Below, in pieces: positions 21,346 through 33,966 of a stretch of 64,000 nt of DNA. The position numbers were made by a program, and so were the translations under genes. This DNA is from Adiantum capillus-veneris (Eukaryota; Streptophyta; Polypodiopsida; Polypodiales; Pteridaceae): the NCBI GenBank assembly GCA_014529385.2, contig CM043967.1:133542682-133606681 (forward strand). Reading direction: 5' to 3'. Below the pieces are notes generated by a model, which saw nothing but the letters and a program-made list of their open reading frames with translations, was not told the origin of the DNA and did no database searches. The number at the start of each line of letters is the position of its first letter. Position 1 is the first letter of the stretch.

Positions 21346-21926
21346 GCATGTCAATGAAGGCTTTGCCCAAAGAGCAAACACTAGGTACACAACAATATGT
21401 ATCTTCCCATAGAATCTGACACCTATTAACTCACCCACTAACCATGTTCAATTAGCTGAGAATCACCATATGTTCAATATAATGTTAGATTTAAGATTAG
21501 ATTTTGGATTAAGTTTTTATATTAAAGTCTACCTTCGGGATTACGAAAAAAAATTAGAGTTAGGCAAACGGTGATCCCTCTCTTCCTCTCTACAGATGCG
21601 ACCTTAAGTTGGAAATCTTTCAACGGCATGATACTCAGATTGGAGGCCAATATGTAATGTGCAAAGTAATCCCTCGAACAAGGATCTGTTGTGAAGAGAT
21701 GTTAAGATGTTGTGAATTGCTACAACTAGAGAAGAGGCAAAGGGGTTTTGTCCACTACATGCACTGTCATGTAGATGTGGGTATGTAGATTTCTCGTACC
21801 CACAAATATAGACATTGACCAATAAAGACGAGATTATAACCCAGTGGTTCTGATCTCCGTGCACCTCTAGACCGAGGTGTGCGGGGATCGGACATGACTA
21901 GAGAATGTGAGGTAGTTTACAGTATG

Positions 21927-21928
<2 letters not shown>
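21346..21928. other. No gene recognised; possible tRNA-like segment at 21835-21895
   Basis: Near 21837-21893 the text has an AACCCAGTGGTTCTGATCT block (box A-like) and GGGGATCGGACATG (weak box B), with an inner GCACCTCTAGACCGAGGTGTGC hairpin between them. This could be a tRNA-derived SINE head, but the match is weak. Confidence 0.3.

Positions 21929-21969
<41 letters not shown>
21929..21969. repeat. (GA)n microsatellite
   Basis: About 40 bp of GA dinucleotides. Confidence 0.95.
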
Positions 21970-21971
<2 letters not shown>

Positions 21972-22028
21972 AAGACGAAGGATGCCAATAGAAGATTAAA
22001 TTTATGTCCAGGTTATAAGGTTTTTACA

Positions 22029-22690
22029 TTCATTATGAGTAGTGACGAGGATGTGGGGCCGTCCAACCGAAACACCTATCTCTCAACAAGGATCTTATGT
22101 CCTTGTAATCAATGCAAACATGATGTGCGACGGACAAGACGCGTTTCTTTGCAGCACGTTCGCAAATTTGGCAAGTTTGATCCATCAAGCAACATACATG
22201 AGGCCACAAGATGTAGCCTCTGCCAGCTAATAATGTGATGCCAGATTCCAAAGAGGAAGCAAAAAAGATATTGCAAAACTTGGGGATGGATTACAATTTG
22301 ATTCACGCTTGTCCTAACGACTGCATTCTTTTCAGAGGGGAATACATAGACGTGGAGAAGTGTCCAAAAATGTGATTCCGAGAGATATCGAGTAGATCTC
22401 CACGGACAAAAAAATCCAAAAGAGGTCATGCGACATTTTCCTCTGCTCCCTTCCATCAAGCATTTTTTTGAATGTAAGTCCATGGCCGCCCTAGCATCAT
22501 GGCATGAGGAAAATAGATCTCCCAAGTTTGCCTATCGAGAGCACATAGAAATACTAGATTTTACCAAACTTGACCAGATGTTTTCCACAAAGACAGAGGG
22601 ACTCGATTTCCCTAGTTCGAGCAAATTGAGTCTAGAGAGCATGCATTTGCCAAAGTTTACCCGATTAGAGCCCGTTCAGAGGTGAGCTTT
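22029..22690 (+). pseudogene. CACTA (En/Spm) transposase fragment
   Basis: The first part has the cysteine pattern of the transposase-associated domain (ILCPCNQCKHDVRR, about 22095-22135, then VSLQHVRKFG). It is followed by the strongly diagnostic HACPNDCILFRGEYIDVEKCP (about 22300-22365) and then RHFPLLPSIKHFF...ASWHEE (about 22430-22515), which in intact TNP2-type transposases precede the catalytic region. Together these assign a CACTA transposase N-terminus. The pieces lie in different frames, and the DDE catalytic region is missing. No CACTA-type terminal repeats were found. Confidence 0.85.
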
Positions 22691-24780
22691 TGACTTGTCT
22701 TGATTTTAGGTATTGATAATGACGTGATAGTTGACCTAGATCAACAGATTTTGGCGATCATGGATCATGAGGCCCTATTTGACAGGCTGTTGTAGGTTCA
22801 TAATGAGTTAGGTAGATTACCTATATACACACATGTAGACTTAGCAGAGGTATATCCAGCTTTAGCCCACAGATCGATAGACACCTAGTTTCCACATGCT
22901 TAGAGCTTGAGCACACCTGAACTTGCCAGATCACATTCTTGATGGCTTTGTTACATCATAGGCTTTGGCTACCACCACTGGGACTAGTACAGGTGCTAGA
23001 GAGGCTGTGGAGATTGCACCATAGAACACAAGCACACTAGAAACACTAAGCTTATTAGATCACATGCATTAGATACACTGTATAAATCAAAACCAAGAGA
23101 CACCACGTAGGTACCACATGAGAATAGAGTTGCCACGATGAGCAGACAACACCATTTTGAGATCATGCTATGTTTCTTAGGCTATAGAGGAATCCTGCCT
23201 TGGTTTGTTGACCTTGATGAAAATTCTTCCACCAAATTTACCTTCTCATATCACATTGACCCTTCGATACAATAGGTAATCAAAGTTCATAGACATCACA
23301 TTGGTTGCCCCGAGTTCTTTACTGATGAGCTCAAGGGCACATACATGTCCCTGCCAATTAGCCCATACAATGTTGTAGATAGAGCACATCTTGATGATTG
23401 TTTGAACAGTCAGGTACATCCTATGATAGTGCAATTACATAGAGTGGAGCAAACATTGACTTATGTCAATGATTGTGGATGTAGATATTGACAAGAGAAA
23501 ACTATAGGACGCGCTGAGTTAGCCATGAGCATTATGACGAGAGCAAACTATAGGACGTGTTGAGTTAGCCATGGGCATTATGATATACCTTGTTGGAGAT
23601 CCTCGTGATAGTATTTATAGGGACACTGATGGTACTAGATATTCCCTAATGATTGGATTGTCCTATTCTCCATGGCATGCCCGAGATCCTATAGTGATCA
23701 CCACACAGAGTCCATAGACACCTGCTAGACAAATTGCCCCTGCTAGGTCACCTCGCAAACTTCCATCACATAGATAGATTTTGTCTGAGAGTAGGGTTTA
23801 ATCAATTGAGATTTAGAGTGATTGAGATGAAGGAGATGAATGCCCAAATTTAGATAGGACAAGTACACCAAAGAGCAGTCCATAGATCCACCTAGAGTGA
23901 CTATTTAAGAGGTTGTTACTTGTTCTATAAAGAAGGTGCAACCTAGTGAGATTGCTCATATGCTAGAGACAAGTATTGAGCCAATAGAGATAGATAGCGT
24001 GCCAGATTCTACACATATTAATTATTCTAGTGCACCTATCATAGAGGTAGATGTGCGACCATATCCTACGATTGAGGAGATTGCTGATGCACATAAACTT
24101 GAGAGTGATGATCTTGTGATTGAGCCATTAGATATTGAGATACCTGCAGATACCATAAAGATAGATGTTGCCATTGAAATAGATGCTCATTAGTGAGTGT
24201 TGTCATGAGCTATACATTCACGACCACAAGCAAGGAGATCTCAACCTACATTCATCGAGATACCATGGACATTGAAGGTTTGGTTACTAAAAGCCGACCA
24301 CTTATCATACCATGGCTTGACATGAGCCATAGCTCACCTGAGATTTTCATTTACCATGGTATCAACTTAGAGCTTGACAAGAGTTAGCCATCGAGAAATC
24401 CCGAGCCACATAGTTTTTTGACCACACAGTCATAGACTGATGTCATCCTTAGAACCATTAGTTGTGTTGCAAATTCTACTATCAATATGGAGCTAGATGC
24501 TAGCTAGCCAATTACCTACACACAGAGCTCAAAGATTGCATGTTTTATTGTTTAAAGAGAGTTCCCTTACCCCTCCTAGTTGCATTACACCCTTGACTTG
24601 TGAAAATAACTATGGTACACTAGACACATGCGCGTATACTAGAGGCACTTTTTTCCTTGTGAGATGTTTTCCTCCAAACATCTAGGTTTAAGACCTTAAT
24701 ATAGGATTTCTTTAATTTGCATATACGTAATGAAACTTTCACTTCTATGTTGCCACGCCTTTCCACGTGGTAGTTTTTTA
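22691..24780. other. Unassigned, possibly old transposon coding DNA
   Basis: Several short plus-strand open frames have protein-like composition, for example about 23140-23275 (HHFEIMLCFLGYRGILPWFV) and 23936-24193, an acidic segment with repeated E/I/D/P pattern. I recognise no family. A 44-bp tandem duplication (AACTATAGGACG onward) sits at about 23490-23583. It may be the remainder of the CACTA element, since CACTA elements often carry a second gene, but this is a guess. Confidence 0.35.
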
Positions 24781-24781
24781 T

Positions 24782-25010
24782 TATTGGAAATAGGGTTGTA
24801 AGGAAACACACGCTACTTGGAGAAGATGAAGGAAGCTCAATGCACAAAACAAAGAGTGTATTACTTAGTGTGCAATAGAAAGGTAAGATAGCCCTAGAGT
24901 GATGGGCATATGTATAATGCACAGGGGGGGAAAAATCCTAGTGAGGGAAAACATTCCCCAACGGTCCTAAGTGTGTTCACACACATCACTACCACATGAT
25001 TATGGTAACA
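24782..25010 (-). repeat. 3' LTR of the deleted family A element
   Basis: 229 bp, begins TATTGG on the plus strand (TG mutated to TA) and ends GGTAACA before the polypurine tract. Confidence 0.92.
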
Positions 25011-25087
25011 AATCCCCACTGGGAGTGCTGCAGTGAACAACATCTAGCTCATAGAGTACAGAGAGGTGCCATGCCATGAGGACATGA

Positions 25088-25365
25088 TCAGTCCACAAAT
25101 GGGAGCAAGCCCAAAGCTTTGTGGGAAGCTTTGAACTTCTCACGAGACAATGCCTTTTTGGAAAGATCTGCAAGGTTGTCTTGCGTTGGTACATAAGCCA
25201 AGCTAACCTCTCCTGGTGAGAGCCTCTCCCTGACATAGTGGTAGTGCACCTCAATGTGCTTTGTGCGAGCATGAAAATTTGGGTTCCTTACAACTACCAA
25301 TGCACTCTAACTATCAGTGTAGATGGTGTTGGCAGTGTCCTATCCAACACCTAAATCAGCCATAC
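25088..25365 (-). pseudogene. Family A RNase H fragment
   Basis: Minus-strand reading gives VVVRNPNFHARTKHIEVHYH and LAYVPTQDNLADL, then KALGLLPFVD and the same stop as the full-length copy. This is the C-terminal end of the copia polyprotein. Confidence 0.9.
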
Positions 25366-26680
25366 CTTAGAATCCACAACTGCATTTGCAAAATTCTACC
25401 CATACTTGTCATACAAAGTGAGCTTATATAGCCCAAGGTATAAAATGCCCGATGGAACAATCTCATCACCAAAATTGAGATCATGAACTTTACATCTGTC
25501 ATCCACAAATTTCACAACAAGACCAAGTTTGAAGTACATAAAGTGCATCAACAAGTGTGAAAAAAATGCCATTCATAGTAGTCAACACAATCTTTCCAAC
25601 TCCCTTGATCAGATAAGATATGCATCATGGACATAAGGATCATAAGTGCACTCTGCACTAAAAGCCCATTCTGCATCAACATTAGGATCACAATCTCCTT
25701 TCACACAAGACTCGACAATAGCTGCACTTGTAGTAAAACCAGCCTCTGTCTTCTTAACCTACTTAGCCTTCAATTTTGGAAACTGATTGATTAAGTGATC
25801 ATTAGCTTTACAATAATGGCAACACATCTTTTTTTTCTCTTTTCACCAAAATTCCCAGATGACATGTCTCCATTAGAAGCATTGGAAATAGGTGATTTTT
25901 CACTCATCGAAGAACCATGAGAAGTGGCTACATTGCTGTTATCACCTTTCCTTTTAGCAACAACAAAGGCATGTTCAACTGCACGTTGTTTAGCTCTTTT
26001 TTTTTTTGAAAAGTGACTCTTGCAACATCAATGTGCATAATGCATCAAACTTGACAACCTTCGGATTTCCTTTGGTCATAAGTCTCCAAGTACTATAGCA
26101 AAAGTCTGGTAAGAATCTGGCAAAGTATCAAGAACAGTCTGTGCAAGGGAAGTATCAGAATCGACCTTATGTATAGAAATAAGTTTCTCATTTATATCCT
26201 TGATACCAGTAGGGAAAGTGTCCATTTCATCTTCCTCATGCATAATCTTAGACTCTAGCTCTTTATGCAGCAATGCAATTTTAGCCTCATTGCGACTTGC
26301 ATAAAGACCAGCCAGAATTCCCAATCATGTTTTGTAGATTTTATTGAAGGAATGTGAGGAGTAATAGTGTGCTTCATAGACAGCACAATCAATTCATGAG
26401 CATGCACATCTCTTACATCCCAACGAGCTTGTTCAGCTGTAGGAAAAACAGTTATGGTAGCAGCAACCCTGCCACCAAAACCTACAACATCCTCAACATC
26501 ACCTACATCCTCAGAACCAGGGCATACATCAATGCCCTACACAACATTCCAAGTGCCCTTTGACACAAGCACATGCTGCATCATGTAAGTCCACATTGGG
26601 TAATTGTCCCCATCCAATTTATCCTAAGCAACAAACATCTTGAACACATCTGTGCTGTTAGATTGTTAGCCATGTTGAAT
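25366..26680 (-). pseudogene. Family A protease, nucleocapsid and Gag fragment
   Basis: Corresponds to about 13270-14752 of the full-length copy, with further small deletions (for example around 25535 and 25615). The Gag block AGLYASRNEAKIALLHKELE is readable at 26076-26324 on the minus strand. The start region (NLTAQMCSRCLLL in a shifted frame) lies near 26670. Frame breaks are frequent. Confidence 0.88.
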
Positions 26681-27036
26681 GCCTGTGGCCTGATGTGAAA
26701 ATTTCTCAAAAAGAGGAGAAATAAAGTGCGACAAACACGTGCTATATAGCACAACCCAAAGAAGACTATAAGGGACTTGTTATGGAGAAAATGACATTGA
26801 AAGAAATTTTGCACAAGATGAAAAAAGTGCCTACGGAGTACTCCTTGTAGTGGAAACGGAGGCCGGAATGAGCCCGAATGGAAAATTTGAGCAGACTATG
26901 ATGTAAGAGCACTCCCAAAGTATTTGTTGCCCTACTCATGCTCATCAAGGTCGCTAAAATATGAGAAAGTGAGTAGTCATATGTTGGCAATGCTGGCGAC
27001 AAAGCCCAGGAGGATGCAACCTGCTTTGATACCAAT

Positions 27037-27266
27037 TGTTGGAATATAGGGTTGCAGGGAAACACACACTGCTTGGAGCAGATGAAGGAAGCTCAAGTCA
27101 CACAACAACGAGTGTATTACTTAGTGTGAAATATAAAGATAAGATAGCCTTAGAGTGATGGGTGTATATACAATTCATGGGATGGAAAACCTCCTCGTGA
27201 GGGAAAAAATGCCTTGGCGGTCCTAAGTGTGTTCACAAACATTACTCCCACATGAATATGGTAGCA
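27037..27266 (-). repeat. 5' LTR of the deleted family A element
   Basis: 230 bp, starts TGTTGGAATATAGGG on the plus strand, ends GGTAGCA, then TTTAT. Confidence 0.92.
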
Positions 27267-27271
27267 TTTAT

Positions 27272-28306
27272 ATCATGATTTTGCAGAATAGATGGACTTT
27301 AGTTTTCACATAGCACAGGTATCTTGAGCTCCAACATTGCATACTTGTTTCCATAGCTATTGAGAAGATGCATCATGTACCTCCAAGTGTATTACTTTAT
27401 GTGCTTCATGTTTGTGGATATTTACATTTGTTGATTATGGTTTCCATGGTTTGATGAGTGCATTTAGTTATGTTTTTTTATCTGCCATTATAGATGTATA
27501 ATCTTGTCTTTGCTTTACTTAATTAGCCTCGGGTTTAGTCTTATCGATGAGCCTTGAGATTAGTAGGCCATGAATTTAGGTTAACACATTTACTTGATTA
27601 CTAGTCCCAGTTGGTAAACGTATTCAAGTGTTTGAGACCTTATAGTGTTTTAAGCATAGAGAGGCTTGCTTGCTCTAACAACAAAGAACGCTAGAGTGAG
27701 AATACAAAGGAAATGGAAGCAAAAACAAAAGTGCCACAAGTGTAAAAGCTTAAACTGAAAGAGAAATCCTAGCTTGGATTTGATACTTCTCTCACATGTA
27801 TTTCCTATGTTACTAGATCCCTAGAGGTTCCCAATGTGGACACTTTTCTTTGAGAAGAAAATAGCCCCGGGAATACAACATAAGCGCACACTTCAAATGC
27901 TTTTGAATCAATGTGAAAAAAAAAACTTCCATTGAGCTTCAAGTAAAACATTCAAGCTTTTGTTTGGATTTGTGAGAGTTAGTTAGCTAATCCTCTCTCA
28001 AAGACACAATTAGAGAATCTTGCATTTAAATAATCTTCCTAACTTAGCTAGTACTTGAGTAACCATTTCAACCCTTAGTCATAGCTAACTAATTTATAGA
28101 CTTATCTATAACCTCAAAACTCTTGATTAAGTAATTTTGACAAGTGCAATTTATTTCTCTTGAATGATGAATGATAGTGTAATAATTCGTAAATTGTTTT
28201 CATTTAATCATTACCACACTTATGCTTTGCCTTCCCCTTTCTTTTGCATGCACATTCTTCCTCAATTATCTACCATAACATAGCTTTGTTAGGGACCACA
28301 AAGCTT
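27272..28306. other. No gene recognised
   Basis: AT-rich sequence without coding motif on either strand. It may be the untranslated 3' internal part of the retroelement whose polypurine tract is at 28307. Confidence 0.3.
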
Positions 28307-28800
28307 CGGAAGGGGGGAATGTTGTAAGCATCCACACCAGCAGATGGTTTCACCTTCTTCATGCACTCCTTTTTCCATTTGCTATGTATAGAGTCACAGG
28401 CTCTCTATGAGTTCCAAGTTGTATCGATTAGTTTACTCCATGTGCCTTGGGCGGCTCACCATACATTTTTGAAACCCTAGGCATGTAAGGGAATTGTAGG
28501 TCATGTGAAAGAGGAGAGATCATTGTGAGAAAATCTAGAATAGAGAAGGCAAAAAAGGAGGCTATGGAAGTGGAGACTTGGAACCACATATACTCTCTTC
28601 ACAAACCGATTAATGCATACAATATAGTTGAGCTCTATTGCTTCTCTCTTGATTTTCATTCAATTTATGTATTATTGTATAAATAATTAATCTCCCTCTG
28701 ATTTCTTGATTGCCTATTGTGTGTTTGGTTACGGTGTTGTGTGCATGATTAAATAAGTGTGTAGATTAGGATTCATCCATAAATTTCTCTAATCATAGCC
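28307..28800 (+). mobile_element. Candidate polypurine tract and start of an LTR
   Basis: CGGAAGGGGGGAA (28307-28319) is followed at once by TGTTGTAAGCATCC, the layout of a polypurine tract and 3' LTR start. No second LTR copy or polyprotein was found nearby, so the right border given is arbitrary. Confidence 0.35.
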
Positions 28801-29576
28801 ACATGAGCTTGGGTAAGCTCGTGTGATTAAGATGTGCCTACAAGGGTCATTAGCGAATGCAACGAAGAGAAATGTGTGATTAAAATAAGGGTTATTGTGA
28901 GTGTGACACTAATCCCTTTGCCACTAGTTCTCTCTTCTTCCTATTCTAGGTGCCCTCTCATGATTTCCCTCTCTTTTCTTAATCATTACTCTCACATAGT
29001 CACCCATGTGTGATGCTTCCATGGCCTAGCCATTTATTACCATATGTGGATTGATAATTTTGATGATTTGTTGGAGTTCTGCTACAAGGGATCCAACAAT
29101 GGTTCCCTTCAACTTGATGCTAACCTTGTGTTTGTGAGATTGTGCAAGCTAGTGTGCAAGAATTGGAGTTTTTCTAATCTTTGTGAGCATTTGTTTCTAA
29201 TGGTAGTGGATGGAGTAATGATGTGAGTTTCAATTTGAATTGTCGTAAGGCTTAAGTATATTTAATAATCTCTTTTTTAAAAAACTTTCTTTCTATGAGC
29301 ATACAAGTATTCTTGTAAGGATCTGTCTTTGTAATTGGCAACTGAAGGGAGGAGACTATGATGATTATAGATTTATGATGTTCACAAGATTTGATTCAAA
29401 TCAACCAGTTTAAAATTGTTGTCAATTGCAAATCATGCTCGTGATGTCCAAGTGTTGGTTACTATAATGTATCACTTTAAAGTTGGGGCATATAGTGTGA
29501 ATCATGTAGTATGGAATCATGCCACTACCCTTTAAGTTCTAGAGTTGCTTATTAGGTTTATTTGGGATTTGGATTT
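28801..29576. other. No gene recognised
   Basis: AT-rich, no motif. A 60-codon open frame at 29044-29226 has no recognisable relatives by eye. Confidence 0.3.
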
Positions 29577-29600
29577 GGGGGGGGGGGGGGGGGGGGGGGG
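29577..29600. repeat. Poly-G run (24 G)
   Basis: Uninterrupted guanines, encoding an artefactual Gly run in an overlapping open frame. Confidence 0.95.
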
Positions 29601-31070
29601 CTATGAAACCTCATCTACAGTTTGGAACTTCCTTGCACTCTTCACCACCCAAGCTCTTTATAGACAAGACAGTATGCCAAGAGCCAATTTGGGACACCAA
29701 GCCATCCTTGCTTTCCTTGTGGAGATTGACTATTCTGCTTGTAAGGACATATACAACTTCTTCACCACACACACCAACCTAGAAACCACCTTCAACCTCC
29801 ATCAAGAAACCTTATGTAATAGCTTGGTGTTCCTTGGTGGTGTTCTTCTTCATATACATTGAAAACTATGCCATCCATTTTTCCTCTTTCCTTGGTTGGT
29901 GGTGCCAATTGATTTATTACTCCAATATAGCAAGGTGATTGTCCCTTCAAGCATCCCCTTGAACATTTTGAGGAGTTCATCAAAGATCCTAACCACTTCC
30001 TTGAGATCACATGTGGGTAGGTGGCACACGTGAAGAAGGGAAATTTGAATTTTTGTTGGGTCTGTCTCCAAGCTAGCTAAGGTCCTCTTCTTATTGATAG
30101 GGGAACCTGGTGTGTGAAAGGTGCCTTTCCCGCACATGCTAGTGAGAGAAGTCATCCAAGAGGCCAAAGAAGTGCCCACAACCATCCATAACCTTGGAGC
30201 TGAGTAAGCCCCTCTTGTTGAGTACCCAATCAGCCTTGATAGTGTTGTAGATACCTCCTCATCCTTTGTTGTCTCCCCCCTCCAGTATATATTGATTCCA
30301 TCTTTGAAGTGGGAAATATTCCATCTAGGAACTAAGGTGGTCGATGGGTAGGAGTTTTCCTTCAGGCACGACCTTGAAAAGTCCTTTGCCTTATGACAAG
30401 ATGAATGATTCTCCAATCTTGCTAAATGTAGGAAGCTCCCTCTAGACACTGCATGTTCAGCTTGAGGAGGCCTCACTCCTGCTTGGCAATAGTGTGATTG
30501 ATATAATGGTCCTAGTGAATGAGGAGGTTGACATAGATCCTTAGAAGGAGGTTCCCTCTCCTGAGTTCCATGAAGTGCAAGAATAGTTGATGGCATGTTA
30601 CAAGCCCAAGGAGACTTCCCCTACCTGTCCTACTCCTGCTATTATCAAGGAGCTGGTCAACTATCAACTTACAAGATGAGGACAATGTTGATGAAAAATA
30701 TAAAAAATAAAAGGACTTAATGACATGGACTAGTGGGATTCATGCAAGGGGAAAGAGGAAAGCATTTGATCCACATTGATCACTCGCCCACTCATTGGCC
30801 TCCTACCTAAAGGGGAGGTTCAGTTTGTGGACAACGTCTTCAACCCAAATGTTGGCTATAATGTGTTGGGCCTAAAATGGATCTCAAAGCTAATGTGTCT
30901 CTCCATTTTTTCACCCTCTTCACACATAATTATGCTTGTTAAAATTCTTTGGCGGTGTCTACATTCTCTTGTGTGTCTCTTGGTTGAGTCATGGCTCACA
31001 TTAGCATCCATAGAGCCCTTAAAAACATAGAGCCCTTGAAAACATATACCCATAGGAGAAATCCTACACA
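29601..31070. other. Unassigned, with long open frames on both strands
   Basis: A 248-codon open frame on the minus strand (29850-30596) and fragmentary frames on the plus strand (for example 29601-29862, ALFTTQALYRQDSMPRANLG; 30776-31030) overlap. Neither strand shows a family motif. The plus strand reads like a broken retroelement ORF (LFTTQALYRQ... SSKILTTSLRSHVGRWH), in which case the minus frame is a shadow. No product can be assigned. Confidence 0.25.
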
Positions 31071-32174
31071 CCTATGCGAATATACATGCCCCATTCCATA
31101 AAGAGGAGGAGAATCCAGCTCACTAAGAAAATCACCTTTGACCAAGACCCTTCTATATCAAATCTAGGAATGAATCAATAAGTACTTTGTCATTCTCTAT
31201 GGTTGTATTGTCTTTTGGTAATATTATTGAATTTTGTACATGTTGAATGCCCTAAATTTGCACTTTTTAATGTCACAATCGTGTCTGGGAGGCCTCAAAA
31301 GGCTACAAGAAGGGCAAGTCAAAAGATTGTACGTAAGTGATGTAGGGCATATTTGCATGCTGCTCGTACACCTTCGTTTAGCTCGGGCCTTCAAAGCATG
31401 CAAAATGTGCACATAAGAAAATTCGATTATTTTGGGCTTTGTTCACACATAGAAAAACTCATGTTATCAGTAAAACACTATAGAAATGATCTTAAATTGT
31501 TAAACACACTAGCATGTCAAAGACCAACATTAGCAAGTTATCTCAATGATGACACTAACTAGACATTCACTTTAATCATCCAATAAAACAATGTTGAGTA
31601 GAGGATTAGGCTTGGAATCACTCACTTTCTTGATTAGATGGATGTTATTTTGACTCTAGCATAGCTATGAGCTCCATTTTATAGCCAAGAGATGAAACTC
31701 TAAAGCATCCAACAGATGTGCAAGTCAGAGCTATTCACTGTATACAAAATGGGATGCCACATGTGAGTGGGCAACGCACCAATCAATGAAGAAAACTATC
31801 ATACCCCTAGATTACATCAAAAAATTAGGTCTTGCATAATGTTAGTAAACAAGATTAAAACTACTCAAATAGTGAGTACCCTAGTGGTTGGCAACATACT
31901 AAGGAACTACTTGTTTTGATAACTAGATGTATGATTTGATGTACATGATCAACAAAAAATCCATATACTACATTGCCTTGTGCTCAATGGTCTCCGAGTC
32001 CATTCTAGTGCAACCAATGCATCTGTATTAAGACTCACATATTGAGTCTCCTCTCTCACCACATGTGCACATGTGATCCATTGTATCCATATACCTCTAG
32101 CATCCACTCGCCTTAATGACTCTTATAGCCCAAACCCATGCTTAATAAATCTCTCTACATGTGTCCTAGAGGGA
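31071..32174. other. No gene recognised
   Basis: AT-rich DNA without conserved motif or clear repeat. Confidence 0.4.
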
Positions 32175-32449
32175 TGCTGATCAAACCTTGTCTACATCAT
32201 CACACGCTTGCCATAGTCATCCAAATACATCGGGTATCACTCCACCTCTTTCCACATGCTGCCTCAAGTGAGTATAGTGCTCGTTGATCTCTAAATCTAT
32301 CTTCAAGTATAGGGCTGACCAAGTCTTGTCTACATCATCACACACCTACCATAGTCATCAAAATACATCAGCTATCACTCCACCTCTATCCACATGCTGT
32401 CTCAAGCGACTATAGTGCTCGTTGATCTCTAATTCTATCTTCAGATGTT
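32175..32449. repeat. Tandem duplication, unit about 138 bp
   Basis: The block from GCTGATCAAACCTTGTCTAC to the TTGATCTCTAAATCTATCTT segment recurs directly downstream with a modest number of substitutions. Confidence 0.88.
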
Positions 32450-33966
32450 GTCACGTGATCTTGACCAAAAAAGATGTAACCTTTGGCATGTGCCATCCTG
32501 GCAAGCAATGATGTGTAACGCAAATGATAATCCAAGCACAAGGCACCCATTTGGCCTCATATTTACATATATCACCATAACAAAATTTTAGCCTACAATG
32601 CATACAAATTTTTGGCTGGTTTTTGGCATCCTCAATGTGTCTTATTTTGACTTCCAGTCTTTGTGCCTGATTAGCCCGCAATCTAGCTACTATTCTAACC
32701 TACCCAAAGCTTGCTTAAATCAGCCCTTAACCTATTCCAGATCAACCCTTGTCTACGACCTACTTGATGCAATATTTGATGCATGACTTGATGTAAAACT
32801 TTCCCAAAATTGAGTCCAGTTATAGTGCACACTTAGCCCGCCCCAATATGTTGAAAATTATCTTGCAATATCCAGTGACCTGTGACCAATCATTATAAGT
32901 AAGCAACCCTAATCACGTTTTCTACAGCTTATCATCCCAAACTAGCAAGGTCCAAAGTATGAATATGAATACCCCCAATAGTGTGACAATCTACCCCCAA
33001 CCTATAGAAATTTTAGTCTTTTACCACAAGTTTGTAATCTCAAACTTTTCTATCAAGATTGATGCATAAATCACATCGGACCACCCAAAAGACGACTAAT
33101 CTCCTTAAACCTTTTCTCATCTAATATGTGATACAATGTTGATGCATAATTCACGAGCCAAACGTTCTCTCAAATTTTAACTCGTTTTAAGTGCACAATC
33201 AACATGCGAGGTGTTTGCACTTCACCATATATGCAATAAACACATTCCAATAGACCAACCATGTTGGGCATATCTTGCAATTAGCACATTTCAGCAAACC
33301 GCATCATTTTTCCTTATAAGAGCAAGCCGCAATTGGCCATACACATCAACCAAGTCACCACAAAGAACATGTTTCTCCAATAGGCCTCGAATAATGGTCC
33401 CAATGTTGAGTTCACTCACAAATTTAAACCTAAAGCATGTTCATAGCTTACAAAAAGTGTGCTTCAAGAACAAAAAAAAAATTGTTCAACTACTTTTTCT
33501 TTGTTCACAGTCAAAGTAGACCACGTGTACAATCAAAACCTCGTTAGCTATATTTTTCTTTTGCTCAAATAGACCACACATACAATCGAAGTTGATTAAG
33601 GTCTTTTTGTGCTTTGTTGAGGGTGTCCAAGTTGACATAAAAAATCATACCTTGTTTTTCCAGCAATCCGTGACAAAAATTTTCTCATCAAGAAGTCTCT
33701 CACCCATGGTAGTGTCTTGCTTGATGCAAGCTTCAAGCTACATGAACACATCTGCTCAAACAACCCAAACCTTCCTTGCCATATACATCTTTTCCACATC
33801 TTGCTAGAAACATGCTCCAAGACAAAATAAAATGTCGATGCACAAAGCCACTCGCCTTAAACAAAATGTTGATGCACAAAGCCACAAGTTTGTGGTTATA
33901 TACTAATATCAGTTCACATAAAGACACCAAGTCCAATGTGAGAGCCATGTTGAAAAAATGTTTCTA
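32450..33966. other. No gene recognised
   Basis: AT-rich DNA. Short direct repeats such as GTTGATGCACAAAGCCAC near 33830-33890 are the only structure noted. Confidence 0.4.

Larger units (their letters stand above)
24782..27266 (-). mobile_element. Family A copia element, internally deleted
   Basis: A second copy of the family A element, 2.5 kb instead of 5.1 kb. LTRs are at 24782-25010 and 27037-27266. A perfect target duplication TTTAT lies at 24777-24781 and 27267-27271. The primer binding site (minus strand, mutated by one base from TGGTATCAGAGC) is at 27023-27034. Internally, RNase H sequence (25013-25365) is joined directly to protease/nucleocapsid sequence (from about 25366), so integrase and most of reverse transcriptase are gone. 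The LTRs differ more from each other than in the 10186-15296 copy, so this insertion is older. Confidence 0.92.

Noticed and set aside
29850-30596. 248-codon minus-strand frame as a gene
   Set aside because: No motif, no exon signals, and overlapping plus-strand fragments look at least as protein-like. Not called as a gene.
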